From Gammaproteobacteria bacterium (GTDB taxonomy: Bacteria; Pseudomonadota; Gammaproteobacteria; Cardiobacteriales; Wohlfahrtiimonadaceae), in the NCBI GenBank assembly GCA_003864535.1, contig BHEQ01000007.1:1-25795 (forward strand): 25,795 nucleotides of DNA, given 5' to 3'. Positions 7,804 to 14,979 of the stretch are shown here, piece after piece. Each line of letters starts with the position of its first letter. Within the stretch, counting starts at the first letter, position 1. Both the position numbers and the translations under genes were made by a program. The notes below the pieces were generated by a model. That model saw only the letters and a list, made by a program, of their open reading frames with translations, was not told the DNA's origin and ran no database searches.

Positions 7804-8817
7804 TTACTCAGCTAACGCACGCATTCTTTCGATCACATTATATGTGTCTGGATTGCTAGTTTTTAGAGTTTCGAACATTGGTTTCACTGCTTCTTGGAAG
7901 GGTTTTTTATCAACTTCAACCCTTTCAACACCCATGGCATCTGCTTTTAAAAACTCTTCATTTTCTGCAATAGTCCATAATTCTTTCATTTTTATAGTTG
8001 ATTCTGCGCCTGCTTGTCTGATTGCTTGTTGATTTTCAGGAGTTAATTTATCCCATACTTTAGTTGAAATTACTAAAATATCAGGAATCATCGTATGCTC
8101 ATCCAGACTAAAAAACTTAGTAACCTCACCATGGCGCGATAAAGTTAAAGCGGTGAAGTTATTTTCCGCAGCATCAACAACGCCTTGTTGGAGCGCAGTA
8201 TAAAGCTCTCCATAAGAAAGAGGTGTTGGGTTTGCGCCTAATAATTTAACCATTTCAACCGCTGTAGGGCTTGGTTGAACGCGTACTTTCATGCCTTTTA
8301 AATCTTCAGGTGAGAGGATCGGTTTTTTCGCATAAAAACTCCGCGCTCCGCCATCATAATAAGCAACGCCAATAAATCCAACATCTTTAGATGAATTTAA
8401 GATCTCCATACCAATATCACCTTGTAATACTTTGTAATAATGTTCGCGATCTTTAAAAATATACGGATAATTAAATGCGCCATAAGCAGGATGGAACGCT
8501 TCTAATTCGGCAGCATTTGATTTAGCTAGCGCGATTGCGCCATTTTGAACTTGCTCTAAAGAATCTTTTTGATTACCTAAAGAGGCATCAGGATACAGGC
8601 GAATATTTAAATCACCATTAGATAACTCTTTAGCGCGATCAGCAAAGAGTTGCATCGCTTTATGCACGGGGTGATCCTTGCCGTGATTATGGCTTAGCTT
8701 CATATTAATTGCAGCACTGGCACTACTCATTAAAGACGCGCTCATTAGCAGCCCTGTTAGCGCCATTGCTCTAATTATTGTATTTGTTTTATTAAGAAAA
8801 GATTTGTTTTTTAACAT
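7804..8817 (-). CDS. dctP: TRAP transporter solute-binding protein, DctP family
   Basis: This 337-residue protein starts with a Sec signal peptide (basic start, hydrophobic stretch at about 16-32, likely cleavage after SSASA near residue 35). The mature protein shows the DctP fold marks: KLSHNHGKDHPVHKA, the conserved Arg in KGMKVRVQPSPTAVEM that pairs with the ligand carboxylate, YGELYTALQQGVVDAAENN, and FSLDEHTMIPDILVIS. It captures an organic or sugar acid in the periplasm for a DctQM pair. It is divergent from the dctQM at 9194-10989 across a region carrying hexuronate-type operators, which points to glucuronate or galacturonate as ligand. No other dctP is present, so it could also serve the pair at 3149-5003. 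AAGGA precedes the start. Confidence 0.93.
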   Translation of the reverse strand: MLKNKSFLNKTNTIIRAMALTGLLMSASLMSSASAAINMKLSHNHGKDHPVHKAMQLFADRAKELSNGDLNIRLYPDASLGNQKDSLEQVQNGAIALAKSNAAELEAFHPAYGAFNYPYIFKDREHYYKVLQGDIGMEILNSSKDVGFIGVAYYDGGARSFYAKKPILSPEDLKGMKVRVQPSPTAVEMVKLLGANPTPLSYGELYTALQQGVVDAAENNFTALTLSRHGEVTKFFSLDEHTMIPDILVISTKVWDKLTPENQQAIRQAGAESTIKMKELWTIAENEEFLKADAMGVERVEVDKKPFQEAVKPMFETLKTSNPDTYNVIERMRALAE

Positions 8818-8936
8818 TATAATAAGTCCTTATTAAGTAGCTATATATATAAATAAACATGTATATATGCATGTATATAAATATATTGAGGTTAAGTTAA
8901 ATTAGAATAAAGCATAAATCAAAATGGCTTAGATTT

Positions 8937-8948
8937 TTGGTTGACCAA
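8937..8948. promoter_or_regulatory. ExuR/UxuR-type operator, dctP side
   Basis: TTGGTTGACCAA has arms TTGGT/ACCAA around a 2-base centre, the same layout as the enterobacterial ExuR/UxuR site (TTGGTATACCAA core). It lies about 120 bases upstream of the dctP start. An ExuR-like repressor is encoded nearby. Confidence 0.65.
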
Positions 8949-9127
8949 ATTGCACCTAGATTAAAGCTGGCTTACATAAAATAGTCAAGTATATATTTTA
9001 TACAATAGGCATTGAAATCATTTAAATTAGATAAATAATTGATTTAAGTCGGGTTAAGCGTATTTATTAAATTTTATTAAAAAAGATGCTTGCTAAATTT
9101 ATTAAGCAAACAAATAATAGGCTCTTT

Positions 9128-9139
9128 TTGGTATACCAA
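9128..9139. promoter_or_regulatory. ExuR/UxuR-type operator, dctQM-GH31 side
   Basis: TTGGTATACCAA is a perfect 12-bp palindrome identical to the core of the known ExuR/UxuR binding site. It lies 55 bases upstream of the dctQ start and ends just before the expected -35 position, a place where a bound repressor would block transcription. Confidence 0.78.
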
Positions 9140-9140
9140 T

Positions 9141-9169
9141 AGTTACTAATATTTAATTTAGATTATAAT
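9141..9169 (+). promoter_or_regulatory. Candidate promoter for dctQM-GH31
   Basis: TATAAT at 9164-9169 is a consensus -10; 17 bases upstream the hexamer AGTTAC is a poor -35. The pairing is supported mainly by its position between the operator at 9128-9139 and the dctQ start, and by the perfect -10. Confidence 0.4.
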
Positions 9170-9193
9170 TTTATTATAAATGAAGGATGTTTT

Positions 9194-9682
9194 ATGCGAT
9201 TGATTCGACAAATATTAGACTTTGTACTTTCCAAGCTTACAATCTTTATTTTTATTGTCCTCTTATTCTGTGTAATCTGGCAAGTGCTCGCGCGTTGGCT
9301 TAGTATAACCAGTACCTTTACAGATGAAGCGGCGCGTTTTATGTTTATTTGGGTAGGATTATTTGGTGCCGCACTTGGGCATGGGCAGGGACGCCATTTA
9401 GCGATAGATTTATTCACCGGTAAACTCAGCGGGCACAAAAAATTACTCTCAAATATAATTATTCATCTATTAGTGATTGGTTTTTCAGCTTCGATAATGA
9501 TTTATGGTGGTGGTATGGCGATGCTTAAAACTCAAGGGCAGCTTTCACCTGTTATGCAAATCCCAATGTGGATTATTTATATTGCAATTCCATTTAATGG
9601 TGTTGCAATTGCATTTTATAGTTTTTATGATCTATTTGGATTATTTTGCAATAGATTAATTTCTAAAAAAGAGGAGGCTTAA
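9194..9682 (+). CDS. dctQ: TRAP transporter small permease, DctQ family (set 2)
   Basis: The 162-residue protein has four membrane helices, with the motif WQVLARWLSITSTFTDEAARFMFIWVGLFGAALG typical of better conserved DctQ proteins (residues about 30-63) and the following GQGRHLAIDLF. AAGGATG lies four bases before the ATG. It begins the plus-strand operon dctQ-dctM-GH31 and is controlled from the divergent region with ExuR-type operators. The likely cargo is a hexuronate or related sugar acid captured by the divergent DctP. It is clearly distinct from the dctQ at 4479, so the two sets are not a recent duplication. Confidence 0.93.
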   Translation: MRLIRQILDFVLSKLTIFIFIVLLFCVIWQVLARWLSITSTFTDEAARFMFIWVGLFGAALGHGQGRHLAIDLFTGKLSGHKKLLSNIIIHLLVIGFSASIMIYGGGMAMLKTQGQLSPVMQIPMWIIYIAIPFNGVAIAFYSFYDLFGLFCNRLISKKEEA

Positions 9683-9684
9683 TC

Positions 9685-10989
9685 ATGGATTGGACTGCGT
9701 TAATCGTATTATTTGGTACATTTTTCTTTCTATTATTTATTGGTTTACCCATTTGTTATTCTATAGGCTTAGCCTCTATCGCAACCTTGTTAATTGCGAC
9801 AGATATTGCCTTTGCCTCAGCTTTAATGACGCTAGCTCAAAAAATGGCATCAGGGCTTGATAGCTTTGGATTATTGGCTATTCCATTTTTTATTCTAGCA
9901 GGTAATATTATGAATCGCGGTGGATTAGCTATTCGTTTAATTAACTTTGCGAAAGTATTAGGCGGACGCTTGCCAGGACCTTTAGCACATTGCAATATTC
10001 TCGCTAATATGATGTTCGGCTCACTTTCAGGCTCAGCGGTCGCATCTGCCGCTGCTGTTGGTGGAATTATGGCACCTTTGCAGAAAAAAGAAGGTTATGA
10101 CCCAGCATTCTCAGCGGCGGTAAATATTGCCTCAGCTCCTGTAGGCTTGCTTATCCCACCGTCAAACACGTTTATTGTGTATTCGCTTGTATCTGGTGGA
10201 ACATCAGTTTCTGCGTTGTTTTTGGCTGGTTATTTGCCAGGATTTTTATGGGGTTTTTCTTTAATGCTTGTCGCTGCTTTTATTGCATATAAAAAAGGCT
10301 ATCGCAATTTAAATAAACCTACATTTGCTGATTTTACCTTTCATTTTGTACGTGCAATTCCAGCACTTATGTTAATTGTTATCATCATGGGGAGTATTTT
10401 AAAAGGCTGGTGTACTCCAACTGAGGCCTCGGCAATTGCGGTTGTATATTGTTTAGCCTTAACTTTTGCTTATAAAGAATTATCTCTTAAAGATTTACCT
10501 AGTATTATTTTAGAGTCATCGATAGTGACATCCATAGTTATGCTCTTGATTGGGGTGTCGATGGGAATGAGTTATGCAATGGTTTTTGCAGATATTCCTG
10601 ATGCGATAAGTAATGGCTTAATGACTGTTTCAGATAATCCTATCATCATCTTATTGATTATTAATTTAGTCTTTTTAGTGGTTGGCTTTTTTATGGATAT
10701 GACCCCAGCTATTTTAATTTTCACACCAATTTTCTTTCCAATCGCAGTCACAGAGCTTGGGATGGACCCAATTCATTTTGGAGTAATGATGACGTTTAAT
10801 CTATGTATAGGTATTTGTACACCGCCTGTTGGGAGTGCTTTATTTATTGGCTGCTCAGTTGGTGGGGTTTCAATTGATAAAGTGATCAAGCCATTATTGC
10901 CATTTTATATAGCAATAGTTTTAGCGTTAATCTTAATTATTTTTGTGCCTTCAATTTCTATGTGGCTCCCTACTTATTTTGGATATTAA
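9685..10989 (+). CDS. dctM: TRAP transporter large permease, DctM family (set 2)
   Basis: The 434-residue protein has about twelve membrane segments and the usual DctM marks: PFFILAGNIMNRGGLA, the GSLSGSAVASAAAVGGIMAP loop, GLLIPPSNTFIVYSLVSGG and a late GICTPPVGSALF motif. It starts three bases after dctQ with a strong GAGGAGG, as usual for TRAP operons. It should form the sugar-acid channel with the preceding DctQ and the divergent DctP. The GH31 gene follows after three bases. Confidence 0.96.
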   Translation: MDWTALIVLFGTFFFLLFIGLPICYSIGLASIATLLIATDIAFASALMTLAQKMASGLDSFGLLAIPFFILAGNIMNRGGLAIRLINFAKVLGGRLPGPLAHCNILANMMFGSLSGSAVASAAAVGGIMAPLQKKEGYDPAFSAAVNIASAPVGLLIPPSNTFIVYSLVSGGTSVSALFLAGYLPGFLWGFSLMLVAAFIAYKKGYRNLNKPTFADFTFHFVRAIPALMLIVIIMGSILKGWCTPTEASAIAVVYCLALTFAYKELSLKDLPSIILESSIVTSIVMLLIGVSMGMSYAMVFADIPDAISNGLMTVSDNPIIILLIINLVFLVVGFFMDMTPAILIFTPIFFPIAVTELGMDPIHFGVMMTFNLCIGICTPPVGSALFIGCSVGGVSIDKVIKPLLPFYIAIVLALILIIFVPSISMWLPTYFGY

Positions 10990-10992
10990 TTT

Positions 10993-13395
10993 ATGAAAAC
11001 ACTAAAAAATTGGACACTTTTAGAAAAAACAGAACATGGAGTTACTCTTGTTCTTGATACTAATGCAGATAAAAAGCCACATCACTTTTGTGTTTCTGTG
11101 CTTGAAAATAACTTGATACGTATCCTTATCAAGAAAAATGAAACTCTAGAATTAGATCGAACATGGTCGATAGCACCAGTTTTAAATAATCAAACCATAG
11201 ACGTGCCATTTGAGGGACGTAAGCGCACAAGTTTAGAAGGATTTTCCTGCCCAGCTTTTATCTTTGAGCAAATAAATGGACAAATAAGTTTAGCAACAAC
11301 ACATTTAAAAGTTGTGATTCATCAACCTTTATATTTAGAGTGGTTTTATCGTAAAAATCCACTTGATGCTTGGCAGTTTCTAGCTAATGATCGCAAAACA
11401 GGCGCGTATTGTGTAGGCGTAACAGATACGCAATCGGCACATTTTATGCAGCGTGAGCTTAATGATCAATATTATGGCTTGGGCGAAAAAGCAGGCGATT
11501 TAAATCGAGAAGGCAAGCGTTATGAGATGCGCAACCTTGATGCAATGGGTTATAACGCAGCAACAACAGATCCTTTATATAAACATTGGCCTTTTACCAT
11601 CACACGGCGCAATAACATAAGTTTTGGCATATTTTATGATAATTTAGCAACTTGCATGATTGATCTTGGGAATGAGCTGGATAATTATCATCTACCCTAT
11701 CGTAAATATACCGCTGAAGCTGGCGATCTTAATTATTACTTTTTTGTAGGCACGCGTGAACCATCCGTGCTTGAGACTACAAAAGCTTTTGTAAGACTAA
11801 CAGGTAAAACTATTTTTAGTCCTAAATGGAGCTTAGGCTATAGCGGCTCAACTATGAGTTATACTGATGCACCAGATGCTCAGGTTCAATTACAACAGTT
11901 TATTAAGCTATGCCAAGAGCATCATATTGCGTGTGATTCATTCCAATTATCTTCAGGTTATACCTCAATTGGAACTAAACGCTATGTTTTTCATTGGAAT
12001 ACACAAAAAGTACCCGATATACTTAGTTTAAGCTCATCCTTTCACCACGCGGGCATCAAATTAGCTGCGAATATAAAGCCTTGTTTATTGCATGATCACC
12101 CCAAATATAAAGAAGTTTCTGAAGCGGGATTATTTATATCTGACAGTGAATATGACAAACCCGAAATATCTATATTTTGGGATGATGATGGCTCACATTT
12201 AGATTTCACTAATCCTAAAACGATCACATGGTGGCAGGATAATGTCACCACGCAATTGCTTGAAAAAGGTATAGATGCAACGTGGAATGATAATAATGAA
12301 TATGAGATTTGGGATAAAAATGCACGTTGCCATGGTTTTGGTAAACCAATTGCGATCAAGCTAATTCGTCCGCTCATGCCGCTCCTTATGATGCGTGCAT
12401 CTTTTGAGGCGCAGCAGAGATTTGCGCCTAACTTACGCCCGTATTTAATTTCACGCTCAGGCTGTGCTGGAATGCAACGTTATGTCCAAACGTGGTCTGG
12501 AGATAATCGGACTAATTGGCAAACGCTGCGCTATAACACGCGTATGGGTGTTGGCATGAGTATTTCAGGATTGTATAATGTTGGGCATGATGTCGGTGGA
12601 TTTGCAGGGAATAAACCTGATCCTGAATTATTTGTGCGCTGGGTTCAAAACGGGGTGATGCACCCACGTTTTACCATTCACTCATGGAACGATGATAAAA
12701 GCGTAAACGAGCCATGGATGTATCCTGCGATTACGCCTCTTATTCGTGCTGCCCTCCAAATTCGTTATCAATTGCTCCCGTATTTTTATAATATACTTTG
12801 GCAAGCACATATTGATGATGAACCGATGCTACGCCCAACTTTTTTAGATCATGAACATGATCCAAAAACTTTTGCAGAAAATGATGATTTCTTAATTGGG
12901 AAAGATATTTTAGTGGCAAGTGTCGTAGAGCAAGGATCGCGCAAACGCTGTGTTTATCTTCCTGATAATACGCAAGGTTGGTATTGTTATTACACGCATC
13001 AATGGTTTGCAGGCGGACAAAGTATAACTTTAGATGCTCCACTTGAACGCCTACCTTTATTAGTGCGGGCTGGGAGTATTTTACCGCTCTCCAAACGTAT
13101 TGGTTTTGTTGATCAAAATCAAGATGATGTGCGTATTTTTCAAGTTTTCCCGATGCAAGATAATAGCATTAGTACAGGTAAACATTTTGAAGATGATGGT
13201 ATTTCTAACGCTTGGAAAACAGGAGGATCTCTTCAATTAACATGGACAATGCATGCAGATCATACTCATATTTATATTGATATCCAAAAAACAGGAGATT
13301 ACCAACCTGCATTTGCCCAGATTAATTTTATCTTAGCTAAAAATGAATCACGCATTTTGATGATTAATAGTGAGTGCACGGATACTTTTTCATAA
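10993..13395 (+). CDS. Glycoside hydrolase family 31 enzyme
   Basis: The 800-residue protein is a full-length GH31 retaining alpha-glycosidase: an N-terminal beta-sandwich (about 1-260), the catalytic barrel (about 270-610), then C-terminal beta domains. The nucleophile Asp lies in ATWNDNNEYEIWD and the acid/base Asp in QTWSGDNRTNW after the conserved SRSGCAGMQRY; QLSSGYT and GHDVGGFAG complete the active site. No signal peptide is visible, so it acts in the cytoplasm on imported oligosaccharides. Only a weak ribosome site precedes it, suggesting coupling to dctM. GH31 enzymes include alpha-glucosidases, alpha-xylosidases and sulfoquinovosidases. The nucleophile context DNNEYE differs from DMNEP of many alpha-glucosidases, so substrate should not be assumed. 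Its place in a TRAP/uronate operon suggests a uronic-acid-containing alpha-glycoside. Confidence 0.9.
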   Translation: MKTLKNWTLLEKTEHGVTLVLDTNADKKPHHFCVSVLENNLIRILIKKNETLELDRTWSIAPVLNNQTIDVPFEGRKRTSLEGFSCPAFIFEQINGQISLATTHLKVVIHQPLYLEWFYRKNPLDAWQFLANDRKTGAYCVGVTDTQSAHFMQRELNDQYYGLGEKAGDLNREGKRYEMRNLDAMGYNAATTDPLYKHWPFTITRRNNISFGIFYDNLATCMIDLGNELDNYHLPYRKYTAEAGDLNYYFFVGTREPSVLETTKAFVRLTGKTIFSPKWSLGYSGSTMSYTDAPDAQVQLQQFIKLCQEHHIACDSFQLSSGYTSIGTKRYVFHWNTQKVPDILSLSSSFHHAGIKLAANIKPCLLHDHPKYKEVSEAGLFISDSEYDKPEISIFWDDDGSHLDFTNPKTITWWQDNVTTQLLEKGIDATWNDNNEYEIWDKNARCHGFGKPIAIKLIRPLMPLLMMRASFEAQQRFAPNLRPYLISRSGCAGMQRYVQTWSGDNRTNWQTLRYNTRMGVGMSISGLYNVGHDVGGFAGNKPDPELFVRWVQNGVMHPRFTIHSWNDDKSVNEPWMYPAITPLIRAALQIRYQLLPYFYNILWQAHIDDEPMLRPTFLDHEHDPKTFAENDDFLIGKDILVASVVEQGSRKRCVYLPDNTQGWYCYYTHQWFAGGQSITLDAPLERLPLLVRAGSILPLSKRIGFVDQNQDDVRIFQVFPMQDNSISTGKHFEDDGISNAWKTGGSLQLTWTMHADHTHIYIDIQKTGDYQPAFAQINFILAKNESRILMINSECTDTFS

Positions 13396-13427
13396 GCTGC
13401 ATAGCTTGCATGGCTTGCAGCCTGCAT

Positions 13428-13526
13428 GGGCTTCTTGCGATTTTGTTAAAAGCGCAGTTTACATATGTAAATGAGCATTTTAACAAGATCGTATAATGCA
13501 AAAAAAAAGCAATTTATAGATGACCC
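13428..13526. mobile_element. MITE-like element, decayed long form (copy 3)
   Basis: The left end is GGGCTTCT and then jumps to TTGCGATTTTG, having lost about 20 bases of the left arm found in copies 1 and 2. The nested palindrome is kept intact: GATTTTGTTAAAA (13439-13451), TTTACATATGTAAA (13458-13471), TTTTAACAAGATC (13478-13490). The right end AATTTATAGATGACCC abuts the recO stop codon. No matching 4-bp duplication is visible, consistent with decay. It lies between the convergent GH31 and recO genes, where the hairpin could end transcription from both sides. The 32 bases between GH31 and the element contain imperfect repeats of GCTTGCAT. Confidence 0.75.
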
Positions 13527-14294
13527 TTAGATTTTTTGCTTGAGTTTTTGATACATTTGTTTTGATTTAAGCTCTCTTCCTGCGAGTAAGTGCTTTATTA
13601 AAAAGCTATTTATTTTCTTAAGCATTTTTAAATGTGGTTGATATGCATCTTGAGCGAAGTCCTCAAAGCATTGAAATGCAGTAAAAAAATCAGCTGGAAG
13701 CGTTAAATATGCGCTGCTAATCCCCGTTTGCGCATCTTTAAGTAAAGCTATATCTGCAACAACGCCTTGTTCTGCGCTTAAGTAATATGCTTTAGCGGCT
13801 TTATGCGCTTTAATTAAAGAAAAATCAGGTAATATCCCAATAAAATCAAGCAGGCGCATTTCAAAAATTCTTAGGGCAAATTGGGTTTCAGGAAGAATTA
13901 TCTCACTACTTTGTAATACCAAAAGTGTGCCTTGATAAGCATTAAATAAGCTCGCATCAGGCATGTTTTTAGGGAATAAATATAGCAATAACTCATTCAT
14001 ATAATACGCAATCCAAATAGGATCGCCGTGTAAGTTGATAAACTTTACCTGCTCAATATCTTGTACAAAAAAAAGCTCATCCGCAGGATAATGTTTACCA
14101 TTACTAAAGCTACCGCCAAGGCTACCCTCTTTTAAAACTAATCTATATAAGTTAAATAGCTCCACACTTGGGCTGTTTTTGGAACTGTTACGCCACAGCG
14201 CGTTAATTTTACCGTGGACAGCACAAAAGAGCGTCAAAATCCAACCTGATTCCCTAAAAGGCGTTTTCTTTAAAATAAAGGCGGTAACTTCCAT
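13527..14294 (-). CDS. recO: DNA repair protein RecO
   Basis: The 255-residue protein is close to the usual 240-250. It has the N-terminal OB-fold start (EVTAFILKKTPFRESGWILTLFC...GKINALW, residues 2-35) and a helical C-terminal part with YYMNELLLYLFP and RIFEMRLLDFIGILPDFS. RecO loads RecA onto SSB-coated single strands with RecR in gap repair. The stop codon coincides with the end of mobile-element copy 3. It follows mlaD by 16 bases and no clear ribosome site is seen, so it may be translated by coupling. RecO usually neighbours era/rnc; here it follows mlaD, so gene order has changed locally. Confidence 0.9.
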   Translation of the reverse strand: MEVTAFILKKTPFRESGWILTLFCAVHGKINALWRNSSKNSPSVELFNLYRLVLKEGSLGGSFSNGKHYPADELFFVQDIEQVKFINLHGDPIWIAYYMNELLLYLFPKNMPDASLFNAYQGTLLVLQSSEIILPETQFALRIFEMRLLDFIGILPDFSLIKAHKAAKAYYLSAEQGVVADIALLKDAQTGISSAYLTLPADFFTAFQCFEDFAQDAYQPHLKMLKKINSFLIKHLLAGRELKSKQMYQKLKQKI

Positions 14295-14310
14295 TTAAGA
14301 GCTGAGCGTT

Positions 14311-14784
14311 TTATGGCTTATCATGAGAACTGCTTCCCATTGAGGTCAAAAACTTACCGATAAGCTCTTCAATCACCAATGCATCTTGAGTGATTTTTAT
14401 CTGGTCGCCATTTACAAAATCTTTGTCAGAACCGCCTGGTTTTAAAGCAATATATTGCTCGCCAACTAAACCTGAGGTTTGGATTACCGCATTGCTATCA
14501 TTTGGAATGCCGATACTTGCATTCAAATTAATACTCACGATAGCTTGTAAGCTATTTTTATCAAGATTAATAGAACTAATTCTCCCAACTCTAACCCCAC
14601 TAATAACTACAGGTGCTTTAACTTTAAGTGAACCAACATTATTAAATGTTGCTGTTATTTTAATAATTTTACTGTCATTACCGCCTTCATTCGCGGTTAC
14701 GTTAAAGGTCATCCAAAAAAATGATGCTAGCGCTCCCAAAACAAATAGCCCAACCATAAACTCCATAATTCTTTGATTCTTCAT
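14311..14784 (-). CDS. mlaD: Phospholipid transport protein MlaD (MCE domain)
   Basis: The 157-residue protein has one N-terminal membrane anchor (about residues 8-27) and an MCE domain (about 40-118) with ATFNNVGSLKVKAPVVISGVRVGRI and TSGLVGEQYIALKPGG, both standard for MlaD. It forms the hexameric periplasmic ring of the Mla system that moves phospholipids between the membranes. Normally it sits in mlaFEDCB; here there is no other mla gene on either side within the window, so it is separated from its operon. AAGGAAA precedes the start. Confidence 0.93.
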   Translation of the reverse strand: MKNQRIMEFMVGLFVLGALASFFWMTFNVTANEGGNDSKIIKITATFNNVGSLKVKAPVVISGVRVGRISSINLDKNSLQAIVSINLNASIGIPNDSNAVIQTSGLVGEQYIALKPGGSDKDFVNGDQIKITQDALVIEELIGKFLTSMGSSSHDKP

Positions 14785-14838
14785 GCTTTGTTTCCTTAAA
14801 TAATTAATGATATGTTTTTTATTTATAAAAATTGTTGT

Positions 14839-14977
14839 ATTAAGTTAAGGATTTTAAAAGTCCCACAACACGGAGTATTTCCTGCGAAGGGGAGATTTAA
14901 GTGAGAAACCTTAACTTAATGGCGCTTAGGGTTTGGGTGAACCTTCTTTAGCTGCTAAGTAGCTAGATGTTCCCTAA
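14839..14977. ncRNA. Unassigned structured intergenic segment between rseP and mlaD
   Basis: This gap is less AT-rich than other gaps here and holds several long inverse pairs. ATTAAGTTAAGG (14839-14850) pairs perfectly with CCTTAACTTAAT (14909-14920). Next to it TTAGGG (14926-14931) pairs with CCCTAA (14972-14977), enclosing GGTT-N6-AACC and TAGCT-N7-AGCTA hairpins, that is, a possible three-way junction. It resembles no RNA family I can name and has no ORF. It could be a small RNA, a leader of mlaD, or another immobile repeat; strand is unknown. Confidence 0.35.
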
Positions 14978-14979
14978 AA

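Larger units (their letters stand above)
8818..9193. promoter_or_regulatory. Divergent control region between dctP and dctQ
   Basis: This 376-bp gene-free region separates the leftward dctP from the rightward dctQM-GH31 operon and must hold both promoters. It contains two ExuR/UxuR-type operators (listed separately), a plausible TATAAT for dctQ, and next to dctP two direct copies of CATGTATATA (8858-8867 and 8870-8879). The remaining bases are AT-rich with no visible gene or RNA. Confidence 0.65.

Noticed and set aside
9163..9438. 91-codon minus-strand frame over dctQ
   Set aside because: Antisense shadow of a well supported TRAP subunit; begins inside it and has no family features.
12740..13042. 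100-codon minus-strand frame within the GH31 gene
   Set aside because: Antisense to the C-terminal domain of GH31, with no ribosome site or family resemblance.
14390..14776. 128-codon plus-strand frame over mlaD
   Set aside because: Hydrophobic-looking translation is the complement of the MCE domain codons; mlaD is certain.
14839..14920. Integron attC site reading of the ATTAAGTTAAGG inverse pair
   Set aside because: Boxes do not fit GTTRRRY/RYYYAAC and no integrase or gene cassette is nearby.
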